Positions 26,749 to 35,802 of a DNA stretch of 64,000 bases are shown here, piece by piece. The DNA lies in contig CANFKE010000009.1 of assembly GCA_947447465.1 (NCBI GenBank), forward strand, positions 1 through 64,000. The letters are read 5' to 3'. This DNA comes from Chitinophagaceae bacterium. GTDB lineage: Bacteria; Bacteroidota; Bacteroidia; Chitinophagales; Chitinophagaceae. Positions within the stretch are counted from its first letter, which is position 1, and every line of letters begins with the position of its first letter. The notes beneath the pieces were generated by a model, which was not told where the DNA came from, made no database searches, and was given only the letters and a program-made list of their open reading frames with translations. Made by a program: the position numbers and the translations under genes.

Positions 26749-27780
26749 TTATTTCATCAGGAAAGGCATACGGGCGATATTTTTCAGCGCCATACCTGTT
26801 CCGCGAACAACGGCACGTAGCGGGTCTTCTGCCACATGTACCGGTAATTTTATTTTATGAGAGATACGTTTATCCAGACCGCGAAGAAGAGCGCCACCAC
26901 CGGTGAGATACAAACCACGGCGATAGATATCTGCCGCAAGTTCGGGCGGAGTGCTTTCCAGTGCTTTCAATATCGCTTCTTCTACCTTAAAGATAGATTT
27001 GTCCAACGCTTCTGCTACTTCCTGATAAGATACCATGATCTGTTTAGGGATACCTGTGACCAGGTCACGACCATTTACTGCGATCTCATCTGGTGGATTG
27101 TCCAATTCTTTCAATGCAGATCCTACATGTATCTTTATTTGTTCTGCAGTGCGCTCACCAATCATCAAGCTATGGTAGCGGCGCATGGCCTCCATAATAT
27201 CGCCGGTGAACTCATCACCTGCAATACGAATGGACTGATCACAAACTATACCTGCCAGTGCAATTACAGAGATACCGGTAGTACCACCACCTATATCAAT
27301 GATCATATTACCTGTAGGTTCTTCTACATCAATACCTATACCTAATGCCGCCGCCATAGGCTCATGTATCATATACACTTCTTTCGCTCCTGCTTGTTCC
27401 GCAGAGTCACGAACGGCACGTTTTTCTACTTCAGTGATACTTGATGGAATACAAATGACCATTCTCCAGCTGGGTGGGAACATTGGTTTTTTAGGATAGA
27501 CCAATTTTATCATTTCTCGCAGCATTCCCTCTGCAGCATTAAAGTCTGCAATTACACCGTCTTTAAGCGGACGGATCGTTTTCAGATTTTCATGCGTTTT
27601 TTCATGCATCATCATGGCTTTCTTACCAACAGCAACAATTTTATTTGTTGTGCGGTCAATAGCCACTATTGATGGTTCATCAACTACTACCTGATCGTTA
27701 TGTATTATAAGTGTATTGGCAGTGCCAAGATCTATCGCTATTTCCTGAGTAAGAAATTTAAAGAAGCCCAAAAAGCTCAT
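26749..27780 (-). CDS. mreB: rod shape-determining protein MreB
   Basis: 343 residues. Actin-fold motifs are plain: the phosphate-1 loop IAIDLGTANTLI, the second phosphate loop MIIDIGGGTTGISVIAL, the adenosine motif LTGGGALLRGLD, and EPMAAALGIGIDVEEP. MreB forms membrane-bound filaments that guide elongation. First gene of mreBCD, length normal for the family. A -7-like CACTTTTG (27811-27804) lies 23 bases upstream. Confidence 0.97.
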   Translation of the reverse strand: MSFLGFFKFLTQEIAIDLGTANTLIIHNDQVVVDEPSIVAIDRTTNKIVAVGKKAMMMHEKTHENLKTIRPLKDGVIADFNAAEGMLREMIKLVYPKKPMFPPSWRMVICIPSSITEVEKRAVRDSAEQAGAKEVYMIHEPMAAALGIGIDVEEPTGNMIIDIGGGTTGISVIALAGIVCDQSIRIAGDEFTGDIMEAMRRYHSLMIGERTAEQIKIHVGSALKELDNPPDEIAVNGRDLVTGIPKQIMVSYQEVAEALDKSIFKVEEAILKALESTPPELAADIYRRGLYLTGGGALLRGLDKRISHKIKLPVHVAEDPLRAVVRGTGMALKNIARMPFLMK

Positions 27781-28151
27781 TATGTGTATTTTTATAATAA
27801 TCGCAAAAGTGCGAAAAAGTATGTTTCCAACGGTTGAAATTAACCGATTCCTGCAAAATTATGCAAATAATACCACCTAAGAGGGAATTTATTAGGTATC
27901 TACTTAAAAATGTAAGTATTTTTTTTGCCAACACAGAAAATTTATTTTAATGGAAACAAAATGATATGCGAAACCTACTGTTTCTACTATCTAAATGAAC
28001 TAAAGCGCGTTGGTCTGGTATAATTTTACATGTGTTGCGGTCTGGCATAAAAATATGGGTGTATTTTATTTGTAATCAGCTATTTGCAAAGGCTTTAAGA
28101 GAGTTTAGTTTATTTGGTCCGCTATCTGTGGCTATTTCGGCAAATTTGGAT
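27781..28151. other. intergenic region between mreB and carB
   Basis: 371 bases between divergent genes, AT-rich, with no credible gene. It holds the mreB -7 element on the minus strand (27804-27811, in the palindromic context TCGCAAAAGTGCGA) and a GGTCTGG direct repeat (about 28012 and 28050) of unknown meaning. Confidence 0.6.
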
Positions 28152-28318
28152 TACTTTTGCCGCCGGGGCGGATAGCCCTGTTTTTATATGCGCACCAGTT
28201 CAAGATTCAAGATTCAAAATTTCGTTCCCCTCGGCTTAAGTTGAGGGTATTGACGATTTTGGATGGCGATGAAAGGATTTGTGTTTTTATCTGTTTTCCG
28301 AAATTTTGAATTTTTTAT
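28152..28318 (+). promoter_or_regulatory. carB promoter and structured leader
   Basis: TACTTTTG (28152-28159) matches the -7 consensus, giving a leader of about 150 bases. In it ATTCAAAATTTCG (28212-28224) pairs perfectly with CGAAATTTTGAAT (28299-28311), which is 7 bases before the ATG and would hide the ribosome-binding region. A small inner hairpin CCCTC (28228-28232) / GAGGG (28243-28247) lies in the loop. It may be a translational control element. No known riboswitch class was recognised. Confidence 0.5.
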
Positions 28319-31162
28319 ATGCCTCGCGATCTCTCCATTAAAAGTGTATTAATTATCGGTTCCGGCCCTATTATCATCGGTCAGGCGTGTGAATTCGACT
28401 ATTCAGGGTCTCAGGCCGCCCGCAGTCTTCGGGAAGAAGGAATTAAGGTCATACTTATCAACTCCAATCCGGCAACCATAATGACCGACCCCATCATGGC
28501 GGATAAGGTTTATTTGTTGCCTCTTACTGTTGAAAGTCTGGAGCAGATCCTCGAAGAAAATCAGATCGATGCAGTTTTGCCGACAATGGGTGGACAAACC
28601 GCATTGAATCTGGCAAAAGAAGGGGAAGAACTGGGAATATGGGAGAAACACAATGTAAGACTGATAGGTGTAGATATAAAAGCTATTGACAAAGCAGAAG
28701 ATCGTGAACTATTCAGGAAATGGATGATAGCGCTGGGCGTGCCGGTGGCAGAGGCCAGAACTGCTAACTCTCTTCTGGAAGGTAAAGAATTTGCGCAGCA
28801 AATAGGACTACCGATTGTTATTCGCCCATCATTCACGCTTGGCGGATCAGGTGGCGGTATAGTATATCACAAAGAGGAATTAGATGGCGCTCTGGATAGG
28901 GGACTTACTGCCTCGCCTATGCATGAGGTGTTGGTGGAAAGAGCAATGATGGGATGGAAAGAATTTGAACTAGAGTTGTTGCGCGATATGAATGATAATG
29001 TTGTTATCATTTGTACAGTAGAAAATTTCGACCCTATGGGCATCCATACAGGAGATAGTATCACTGTAGCTCCTGCAATGACACTCAGCGACACCGCCTA
29101 TCAGCTGATGCGTAACACAGCGATCAAGATGATGCGCGACCTCGGCAATTTTGCGGGTGGTTGCAATGTACAGTTTGCCCTCAATCCAGAAACAGAGGAA
29201 ATAATCGCGATAGAGATCAACCCTAGGGTAAGCCGTTCATCTGCGTTGGCATCAAAAGCAACAGGTTACCCGATAGCCAAAATTGCGGCCAAATTGGCGG
29301 TCGGCTATAATCTTGATGAGTTAAAGAACCAGATAACACAAACAACGTCAGCTTATTTCGAACCGGCACTTGATTATGTGATCGTAAAAATGCCGCGCTG
29401 GAACTTTGATAAATTCAAAGGAGCTGATGATACATTGGGACTACAGATGAAATCGGTAGGTGAAGTGATGGCCATAGGTCGCACCTTCCCTGAAGCTCTG
29501 CAGAAGGCTTGTCAGAGTTTGGAAAACAATGCAACAGGTCTTTCTTACATCAGTCAGCAGCGTTTGCGCCCCGAAGAGCTTATTGATACGTTGAAGCGCC
29601 CTACATGGGATCGTATCTTCAGGATAAAGGAAGCGATGGCTGCTGGTGTTTCCATTAAAACAATAAGAGAACTTACTCAGATAGATCGTTGGTTCCTTTA
29701 TCAGATACAAGATCTGGTCAACTTCGAGAACAAACTGAAAGCGGTAAAACATATAGAAAAGCTGACTTACGAATTGTTATTTGAAGCTAAAAAACTTGGC
29801 TTCAGTGATGATCAGATTGCTGAGTTGTTGAAAGACAGCACGGGTGAAGAGGTGTTTGAATACAGGAAATCTTTGGGAATAAGAAGAGTGTATAAAATGG
29901 TGGATACCTGCAGTGCTGAATTTGAAGCGAAGACCCCTTATTTCTACAGCACATTTGAACATGCTCCTGTTGCAGGCACCGTAAAAAGCAATGAAAGTAC
30001 ACTTACAGATAAGAAAAAAATAATCGTTCTTGGTTCGGGTCCTAATCGTATCGGTCAGGGTATAGAATTTGACTATTGCTGTACTCATGGATTATTGGCA
30101 ATAAAAGACTGCGGATTTGAGGCAATAATGGTGAACTGTAATCCTGAAACGGTCTCTACAGATTTCGACATTGCAGACAAACTGTATTTTGAGCCGGTTT
30201 ATTGGGAGCATCTATGGGAAATAATAGAGCACGAACAACCTGATGGTGTGATCGTTCAGTTGGGCGGACAAACAGCATTAAAACTTGCTCGTCGCCTTAG
30301 CGAGAAGGGGATAAAAATAATAGGTACATCTTTCGATGATATGGATATTGCGGAAGACCGCGGGCGATTCAGTGACATGCTGAAAGAGCTGGGTATCCCT
30401 TATCCTAATTACGGAACAGCATACACTACCGACGAGGCAATAGAGGTTGCCAAGGAAGTAGGCTATCCGGTGCTGGTGCGTCCAAGTTATGTATTGGGTG
30501 GACAAAGAATGCGTATCGTCATCAATGATGAGGAATTGGAGCGTGGGGTGGTGAGCCTGCTCAAACATTTGCCGGGCAACAAGATATTGATAGATCACTT
30601 CCTTGATCGTTGTCAGGAGGCAGAAGTAGATGCTATTTGCGATGGAGAAGATGTGCATATCATGGGTATGATGGAGCATATAGAGCCGGCTGGTATTCAT
30701 AGCGGAGACAGCCATGCGCTGCTGCCGGTATTTAACCTTGGTCCTCTTGTGGTAGAGGAGATGGCCGACATCGCCAAAAAGATAGCGCTGAAACTCAATA
30801 TCAGGGGGCTCATCAATATTCAGTATGCTATTAAGGACGGAAAGGTATTTGTAATAGAGGCCAATCCGAGAGCTAGTCGCACAACGCCATTCATTGCCAA
30901 GGCTTATAATATTCCTTATCTCAATGTAGCTACAAAGGTGATGATGGGAGAAGCAAAGCTGAAAGATTTTAAATTTGAGAAGAATCTGGAAGGATTTGCA
31001 GTGAAAGAACCGGTGTTCAGCTTTAATAAGTTCCCTAATGTGAACAAGGAATTAGGGCCGGAAATGAAAAGCACAGGAGAGGCCATAAGATTTATCAAAA
31101 ACCTGCGTGACCCATGGTTCAGGCAGTTATACAAAGAGCGCAGTATGCACTTGAGTAAGTAG
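28319..31162 (+). CDS. carB: carbamoyl-phosphate synthase large subunit, without allosteric domain
   Basis: 947 residues. The N-terminal half ([20 protein letters not shown]) and second half ([20 protein letters not shown]) are the duplicated ATP-grasp synthase halves; the oligomerisation region is about residues 405-555. It makes carbamoyl phosphate from bicarbonate, ATP and ammonia delivered by CarA for pyrimidine and arginine synthesis. E. coli CarB has about 1073 residues; this protein ends near the point where the MGS-like allosteric domain, which binds UMP and ornithine, would begin. carA is not adjacent. The leader before the ATG is structured. Confidence 0.95.
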   Translation: MPRDLSIKSVLIIGSGPIIIGQACEFDYSGSQAARSLREEGIKVILINSNPATIMTDPIMADKVYLLPLTVESLEQILEENQIDAVLPTMGGQTALNLAKEGEELGIWEKHNVRLIGVDIKAIDKAEDRELFRKWMIALGVPVAEARTANSLLEGKEFAQQIGLPIVIRPSFTLGGSGGGIVYHKEELDGALDRGLTASPMHEVLVERAMMGWKEFELELLRDMNDNVVIICTVENFDPMGIHTGDSITVAPAMTLSDTAYQLMRNTAIKMMRDLGNFAGGCNVQFALNPETEEIIAIEINPRVSRSSALASKATGYPIAKIAAKLAVGYNLDELKNQITQTTSAYFEPALDYVIVKMPRWNFDKFKGADDTLGLQMKSVGEVMAIGRTFPEALQKACQSLENNATGLSYISQQRLRPEELIDTLKRPTWDRIFRIKEAMAAGVSIKTIRELTQIDRWFLYQIQDLVNFENKLKAVKHIEKLTYELLFEAKKLGFSDDQIAELLKDSTGEEVFEYRKSLGIRRVYKMVDTCSAEFEAKTPYFYSTFEHAPVAGTVKSNESTLTDKKKIIVLGSGPNRIGQGIEFDYCCTHGLLAIKDCGFEAIMVNCNPETVSTDFDIADKLYFEPVYWEHLWEIIEHEQPDGVIVQLGGQTALKLARRLSEKGIKIIGTSFDDMDIAEDRGRFSDMLKELGIPYPNYGTAYTTDEAIEVAKEVGYPVLVRPSYVLGGQRMRIVINDEELERGVVSLLKHLPGNKILIDHFLDRCQEAEVDAICDGEDVHIMGMMEHIEPAGIHSGDSHALLPVFNLGPLVVEEMADIAKKIALKLNIRGLINIQYAIKDGKVFVIEANPRASRTTPFIAKAYNIPYLNVATKVMMGEAKLKDFKFEKNLEGFAVKEPVFSFNKFPNVNKELGPEMKSTGEAIRFIKNLRDPWFRQLYKERSMHLSK

Positions 31163-31239
31163 GTACTGCTTATTAAAACAAGGTGGGATTATATTGATAT
31201 AGCTACTCCGGTGCTGTAACTACTATACGTTTGTCGCTT

Positions 31240-32388
31240 ATGAGAACATTTCTGGTATACCTTATCTTCTTGCTGGGCATCAATGCCCGGGCGCAGATCG
31301 TTATCAAGGAAAGTCAATATCCTGCAAGCGTATTGGGCAAAGACACGATAATAACGACCGCTACATCATCGGCATTTCCGTCACTGTCACCATTGTCGGG
31401 GGGGCTGATAGATATGTCGGTTTTATCAGATTCCGCTACAATATTTTTTGATTACAGATTACCTACAGCAGGGTATGAGTTTGCTGACAGTAATGATTAT
31501 CAGCTATGGCGATATCCGTATAAAGGCAATATCCAATCTTCGATAGTAACGGCAGGTATTATGGATTATGGAATGAATGTAATGGATACTACTTTTAGTC
31601 TAAGTACATTAACTTTTACATCCACTGACAGCCTATTCATTCCCGCTCAGTCTATAGTTTATTCATCTCCCTGCATAAGAATACCTTTTACCACCACATA
31701 TGGCGACAGTTGGTCTTCGGCTTATACCCGCGATCTTGGTTTTGAATTATCAACAGCATTGCCATTGTTGAATCATGCGCCCGGTTTCGTGCGATCTTAT
31801 TTTTATGTGGCCAGCAATGTTGTAGGTTGGGGAAAAGTAAGGATAAATGATATTAACGGTCTGCCCGGGCCATATCTTGATATATTGCAGATACAGACAA
31901 GGACCATTAAACAGGATAGCTTCTATCTCAACTCCGGATTGATGCCGGGGACACTGCTTACACTCTTTGGCGTGTATCAGGGTAAGACCGATACTGTTTT
32001 TGAACAAAAATATCAGAGACAAAGAGAGGTTACGCCGTTGGTCACTGTAACATTTAAAGACGGGACCTACACTCAGCCGGTTCGTGCTAAGCGGCATGTG
32101 CAGCGGTTATCGCCGTTTGTGGATGGTATCGGTGAGGCGAAGATGGGTGCCATGTCTGTAAGTCCTAACCCGATTTGTGGTAAAACACTGAGGTTGAAGT
32201 TGCCGTCAGCCGTTTATCAATACAAGATCGTTGATGTTATGGGCTGTGTAGAAGCCTATGGCAATGTGACGATAACCGAATCAGACAATGAACTTGAGTT
32301 GCCGCCCCATATTCTAAATGGTAGTTACTACCTTCAGGTTTCAAACAATGGAGATTGCCGTACAATACCGGTACAGATTCTCCGTTAA
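31240..32388 (+). CDS. T9SS-secreted protein, unknown
   Basis: 382 residues from the ATG at 31240 (MRTFLVYLIFLLGINARA signal, then QIVIKES). The body is beta-rich with no recognised domain. The C-terminal 75 residues look like a type A sorting domain (MSVSPNPICGKTLRLKL, YKIVDVMGCVEAYG, LNGSYYLQV, IPVQILR). It is probably a surface or secreted protein. It lies after carB, in the same direction but probably transcribed separately. Confidence 0.7.
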   Translation: MRTFLVYLIFLLGINARAQIVIKESQYPASVLGKDTIITTATSSAFPSLSPLSGGLIDMSVLSDSATIFFDYRLPTAGYEFADSNDYQLWRYPYKGNIQSSIVTAGIMDYGMNVMDTTFSLSTLTFTSTDSLFIPAQSIVYSSPCIRIPFTTTYGDSWSSAYTRDLGFELSTALPLLNHAPGFVRSYFYVASNVVGWGKVRINDINGLPGPYLDILQIQTRTIKQDSFYLNSGLMPGTLLTLFGVYQGKTDTVFEQKYQRQREVTPLVTVTFKDGTYTQPVRAKRHVQRLSPFVDGIGEAKMGAMSVSPNPICGKTLRLKLPSAVYQYKIVDVMGCVEAYGNVTITESDNELELPPHILNGSYYLQVSNNGDCRTIPVQILR

Positions 32389-32397
32389 ATACGGTAA

Positions 32398-33825
32398 ATG
32401 GATCGATCAGATAAGACATTAAAACAGCTCTCTTTCATATCGCTTGCAGCAATGGCGGTGTGGATGCTTGGAGGAATAGTGTTTTATAAAGAACGATTGT
32501 TGTTCGTAGATTCAGCATATATAGTATTCAAGATCATTAAGGACAAACATTTGTTCATTCAAGAGCATAGGTATGGTTCTTTTATTACACAGATGATACC
32601 ATTACTGGGTGCGCAACTGCACTTGCCAATCAGGTATATATTACTAGCGTACACATTCAGTTTTGGTTGTTTCTACCTGATAGCCGGGCTTATAGTTTAT
32701 AAATGTCGTCAGTATGCATTGGTCGTCTTAATGGCACTCTACTACTTTCTTTTGGTGAGCGATTCCTGGTTCTGGACCAACAACGAGATACAACAGGCTG
32801 TGGCGTGGATGTTCATCTGCTATGGTGTTACATTATACATGGGCGAACGTCATGTAAAGCTATATTGGCTCTTACCGGTATTTGTGGTTCTGTCATTTTT
32901 AACCGTTTACACCCACTTTATAGTATTGATCCCATTTCTCTTTTTATGGGTGTTTATGTGGGTCAGCAAAGATAGATGGCCTTTCAGCAAAGGGGTATCT
33001 ATTGTATTGAGTACGATCATTGGGCTTATCGTGGTCAGCAAGTTTTTGGTGGTAAAGACAAGCTCTTACGACGACAACCATTTATATAATGTCACTCATC
33101 TCTCCATCAAAGACGTAATTCTTGCATTCAATTCTGGCAGTGTACGGAAGTTTGTTATGCGCAGCTTCTCAGAATATTGGCTTATCTATTTAATCTTTCC
33201 TGCAGGTCTTTTAGCAGCTTGGAAGGCCGGGAGGAAAGTGCCGGCAATATGGAGCCTGGTTGCTTTCATGGGTTATATATGCCTTATGGGCATCACATAC
33301 TCGCAGGGAGACATACTTAAATTTCATATTGAAAGTGAGTGGCAGAGCTTGTCGGTGATCATTTGCGCAGCCTTTGTCTTCTATTTTCTGCCTGTTATAG
33401 ATATCAGAAGATCTATGCTATTGTTGTCGGCCATATTCCTCATACGTACGGGTTATATAGTTGCGGCAAGAGATAGTTTTACATGGCGAATTGCATTTAC
33501 CAACGAAGTATTGTTGAATATGAAGAAAAAGGGGATCACCAAACTGGCATTGGCTAACGATGGCTATCTCAAGAAAAAGTATATTCTAGATTGGGGAGTT
33601 CCCTACGAGAGTATGCTGATAAGTGCAATGCAGCAAGATGAGCCTCAAAGGACCTTTACTTTTATAGATACAAATGATATAGTTCTGAAAGATCAATTGA
33701 GATGCTCTAAAAATATGTATGCGAGTTTCGACGTAATTGATCCTCAGCACTGGAACTATGAATATTACAGACCCGATACTAGCCATCCATATACAATTAT
33801 GACTTACCAAGAGTTGTTCAGATAG
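32398..33825 (+). CDS. polytopic membrane protein, unknown
   Basis: 475 residues with roughly ten hydrophobic segments in the first 330 residues (for example FISLAAMAVWMLGGIVFY, ILLAYTFSFGCFYLIAGLIV and LLPVFVVLSFLTVYTHFIVL), followed by a soluble C-terminal part of about 110 residues. The pattern fits GT-C-type or polymerase-like membrane proteins, but the acidic loop motif is not clear, so no function is assigned. The ATG is 7 bases after the previous stop, so it may be cotranscribed. Confidence 0.65.
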   Translation: MDRSDKTLKQLSFISLAAMAVWMLGGIVFYKERLLFVDSAYIVFKIIKDKHLFIQEHRYGSFITQMIPLLGAQLHLPIRYILLAYTFSFGCFYLIAGLIVYKCRQYALVVLMALYYFLLVSDSWFWTNNEIQQAVAWMFICYGVTLYMGERHVKLYWLLPVFVVLSFLTVYTHFIVLIPFLFLWVFMWVSKDRWPFSKGVSIVLSTIIGLIVVSKFLVVKTSSYDDNHLYNVTHLSIKDVILAFNSGSVRKFVMRSFSEYWLIYLIFPAGLLAAWKAGRKVPAIWSLVAFMGYICLMGITYSQGDILKFHIESEWQSLSVIICAAFVFYFLPVIDIRRSMLLLSAIFLIRTGYIVAARDSFTWRIAFTNEVLLNMKKKGITKLALANDGYLKKKYILDWGVPYESMLISAMQQDEPQRTFTFIDTNDIVLKDQLRCSKNMYASFDVIDPQHWNYEYYRPDTSHPYTIMTYQELFR

Positions 33826-33888
33826 GTGTATAGTCAATACAAAGGCTGTGAATAGGATTTCTCAATCGGGTTACAGCTAAAAAATCAA

Positions 33889-33896
33889 TTACTTTG
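33889..33896 (+). promoter_or_regulatory. -7 promoter element TTACTTTG
   Basis: Close match to TAnnTTTG, followed by CGCAC and an ATG at 33915. Similar TTTGC(C/G) contexts occur before other genes here, such as the tRNA gene. Motif match only. Confidence 0.5.
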
Positions 33897-33914
33897 CGCA
33901 CGAAATACGATCAT

Positions 33915-34430
33915 ATGCAAATAAAGAAACCACAGGATACACTTATCATCATGTCGGAATTGGTGCTGCCCAATGACACCAACACACTGGGCAACCTGAT
34001 GGGTGGCCGCCTGATGCACTGGATGGACATTGCTGCGGCGATAGCCTCTCAGAAACATTGTAATTGCCCGGTGGTAACCGCATCTGTAGATAATGTGTCT
34101 TTTGCCAACCCTATAAAGCTGGGTAATCTGCTGACCATTGAGGCCAAACTTACCAGAGCATTCAATACATCAATGGAGGTGTATCTGAGGGTGTGGGGTG
34201 AAGACCTTACTGCGCAATATAAGTACCTTTCTAACGAGGCATATATGACCTTTGTGGCCCTGGATCCTAACAGCCGTCCGCGAAAAGTTCCTGAGCTGGT
34301 ACCGGAGACGGAAAGTGAGCGTAAGATGTTTGATGGCGCACTTCGTCGCAGACAGCTGCGACTTATACTAGGTGGCAAAATGAAGCCTGAAGATGCAGGT
34401 GAACTGAAGGCATTGTTTACTCAAGAATAA
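33915..34430 (+). CDS. acyl-CoA thioesterase, hotdog fold
   Basis: 171 residues from the ATG at 33915 (MQIKKPQDTLIIMSELVLPN). Family signs are the NTLGNLMGGRLMHWMDIAAA segment and VVTASVDNVSFANPIKLGNL, the acyl-CoA thioesterase hotdog pattern with the catalytic Asp in HWMD. It hydrolyses acyl-CoA, and the chain-length preference is unknown. A photolyase gene follows after 12 bases in the same direction. Confidence 0.88.
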   Translation: MQIKKPQDTLIIMSELVLPNDTNTLGNLMGGRLMHWMDIAAAIASQKHCNCPVVTASVDNVSFANPIKLGNLLTIEAKLTRAFNTSMEVYLRVWGEDLTAQYKYLSNEAYMTFVALDPNSRPRKVPELVPETESERKMFDGALRRRQLRLILGGKMKPEDAGELKALFTQE

Positions 34431-34442
34431 TTTACAGGACTT

Positions 34443-35753
34443 ATGGCCAATCAGCAGCCAATAGCAATATTCTGGTTCCGTCGTGATCTCAGACTGCATG
34501 ATAATGCGGGTTTATACCATGCCCTTAGATCAGGTATGCCAGTATTGCCTGTTTTTATTTTTGATACGGATATACTCAACGATCTTAAAAACAAGAAGGA
34601 TAGGCGTGTAGAGTTCATCTACAATGTGATCAGTGGAATGCAAGGACAGCTTCTAGCGCAGGGGAGTACTATGAAAGTGATGTATGGTAAACCTGTGTCT
34701 TGTTTTGAACAGTTGACAGAGGAGTATAACATTGCCGCTGTTTATACCAATCATGATTATGAACCATATGCTGGCAAGAGGGATAAGGAAATAGGGACAT
34801 ATTTAAGCACTAAAGGAGCCACATTACATACATTCAAAGATCAGGTGATATTTGAAAAGAGTGAGGTTGTAAAAGATAACGGAGAGCCATATACTGTCTA
34901 TACACCCTACAGTAAGAAGTGGAAAGAGAAGCTAAACAATTTTTACCTGAGCTCGTACCCGGTAGAAAAGTACACGCACAACTTTCTGAAAACATCGCCT
35001 GTAGCTCTGCCATCATTGGCGTCCATGGGTTTTACCACGGTCGGCACACCTTTCCCGCTGAATGAACTGAATGAGCACATTGCGGCAGATTATGACAAGA
35101 CCCGCGATTATCCTGCCATCTTGGGTACTACCAGAATGAGTCTGCACCTGCGCTTTGGCACCGTAAGTATCAGAGCATTGGCTCGTCAAACAAAAGAGTT
35201 GAATGCTACATTGCTCAATGAGCTGATATGGCGCGAGTTCTACATGATGATACTCTGGCATTTTCCGCATGTGGTAAGTGGCGCTTTTAAGCGAGAGTAC
35301 GATAATATTCAATGGCGGAATAATGAACAGGAATTTATTGCATGGTGTGAAGGTAAAACAGGCGTAGCCATTGTTGATGCCGGTATGCGTGAGCTCAATG
35401 AAACCGGATTCATGCACAACCGGGTACGCATGATAGTAGCCAGCTTTTTGACCAAGAACCTGCTCATAGACTGGCGTTGGGGTGAAGCTTATTTTGCTGA
35501 AAAATTACTGGACTTTGACCTGTCTGCCAATAATGGTGGCTGGCAATGGGCCGCAGGTAGTGGTTGCGATGCCGCGCCATACTTTCGCATATTCAGTCCG
35601 CAGTTACAGACCGAAAAGTTTGATCCCCAATTAAAATATATACGAAAATGGGTGCCTGAATTTGAGAGCTTTAATTATAAACCTATAATTGACATCAAAG
35701 CTTCCAGAGATAGATGCCTCAAAGAATATAAAAGAGCGCTGGGAAGAGATTAA
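34443..35753 (+). CDS. phrB: deoxyribodipyrimidine photolyase (class I type)
   Basis: 436 residues. The N-terminal antenna domain starts AIFWFRRDLRLHDNAGLYHA. The C-terminal FAD domain shows TRMSLHLRFGTVSIRAL, LNELIWREFYMMILWH, HNRVRMIVASFLTKNLLIDW and the NNGGWQWAAGSGCD segment with the electron-transfer Trp. It repairs cyclobutane dimers using blue light. Length and all motifs are typical. A strong bidirectional terminator follows. Confidence 0.94.
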   Translation: MANQQPIAIFWFRRDLRLHDNAGLYHALRSGMPVLPVFIFDTDILNDLKNKKDRRVEFIYNVISGMQGQLLAQGSTMKVMYGKPVSCFEQLTEEYNIAAVYTNHDYEPYAGKRDKEIGTYLSTKGATLHTFKDQVIFEKSEVVKDNGEPYTVYTPYSKKWKEKLNNFYLSSYPVEKYTHNFLKTSPVALPSLASMGFTTVGTPFPLNELNEHIAADYDKTRDYPAILGTTRMSLHLRFGTVSIRALARQTKELNATLLNELIWREFYMMILWHFPHVVSGAFKREYDNIQWRNNEQEFIAWCEGKTGVAIVDAGMRELNETGFMHNRVRMIVASFLTKNLLIDWRWGEAYFAEKLLDFDLSANNGGWQWAAGSGCDAAPYFRIFSPQLQTEKFDPQLKYIRKWVPEFESFNYKPIIDIKASRDRCLKEYKRALGRD

Positions 35754-35790
35754 AAGATAGAGGCTGCACAATGTGCAGCCTCTATCTTTT
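35752..35790. terminator. bidirectional terminator
   Basis: AAAAGATAGAGGCTGCACA (35752-35770) pairs with TGTGCAGCCTCTATCTTTT (35772-35790). The stem is very strong and flanked by A and T runs, so it can serve both the photolyase and the convergent T9SS gene. Confidence 0.9.
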
Positions 35791-35802
35791 TGTGCATTGC
35801 AC

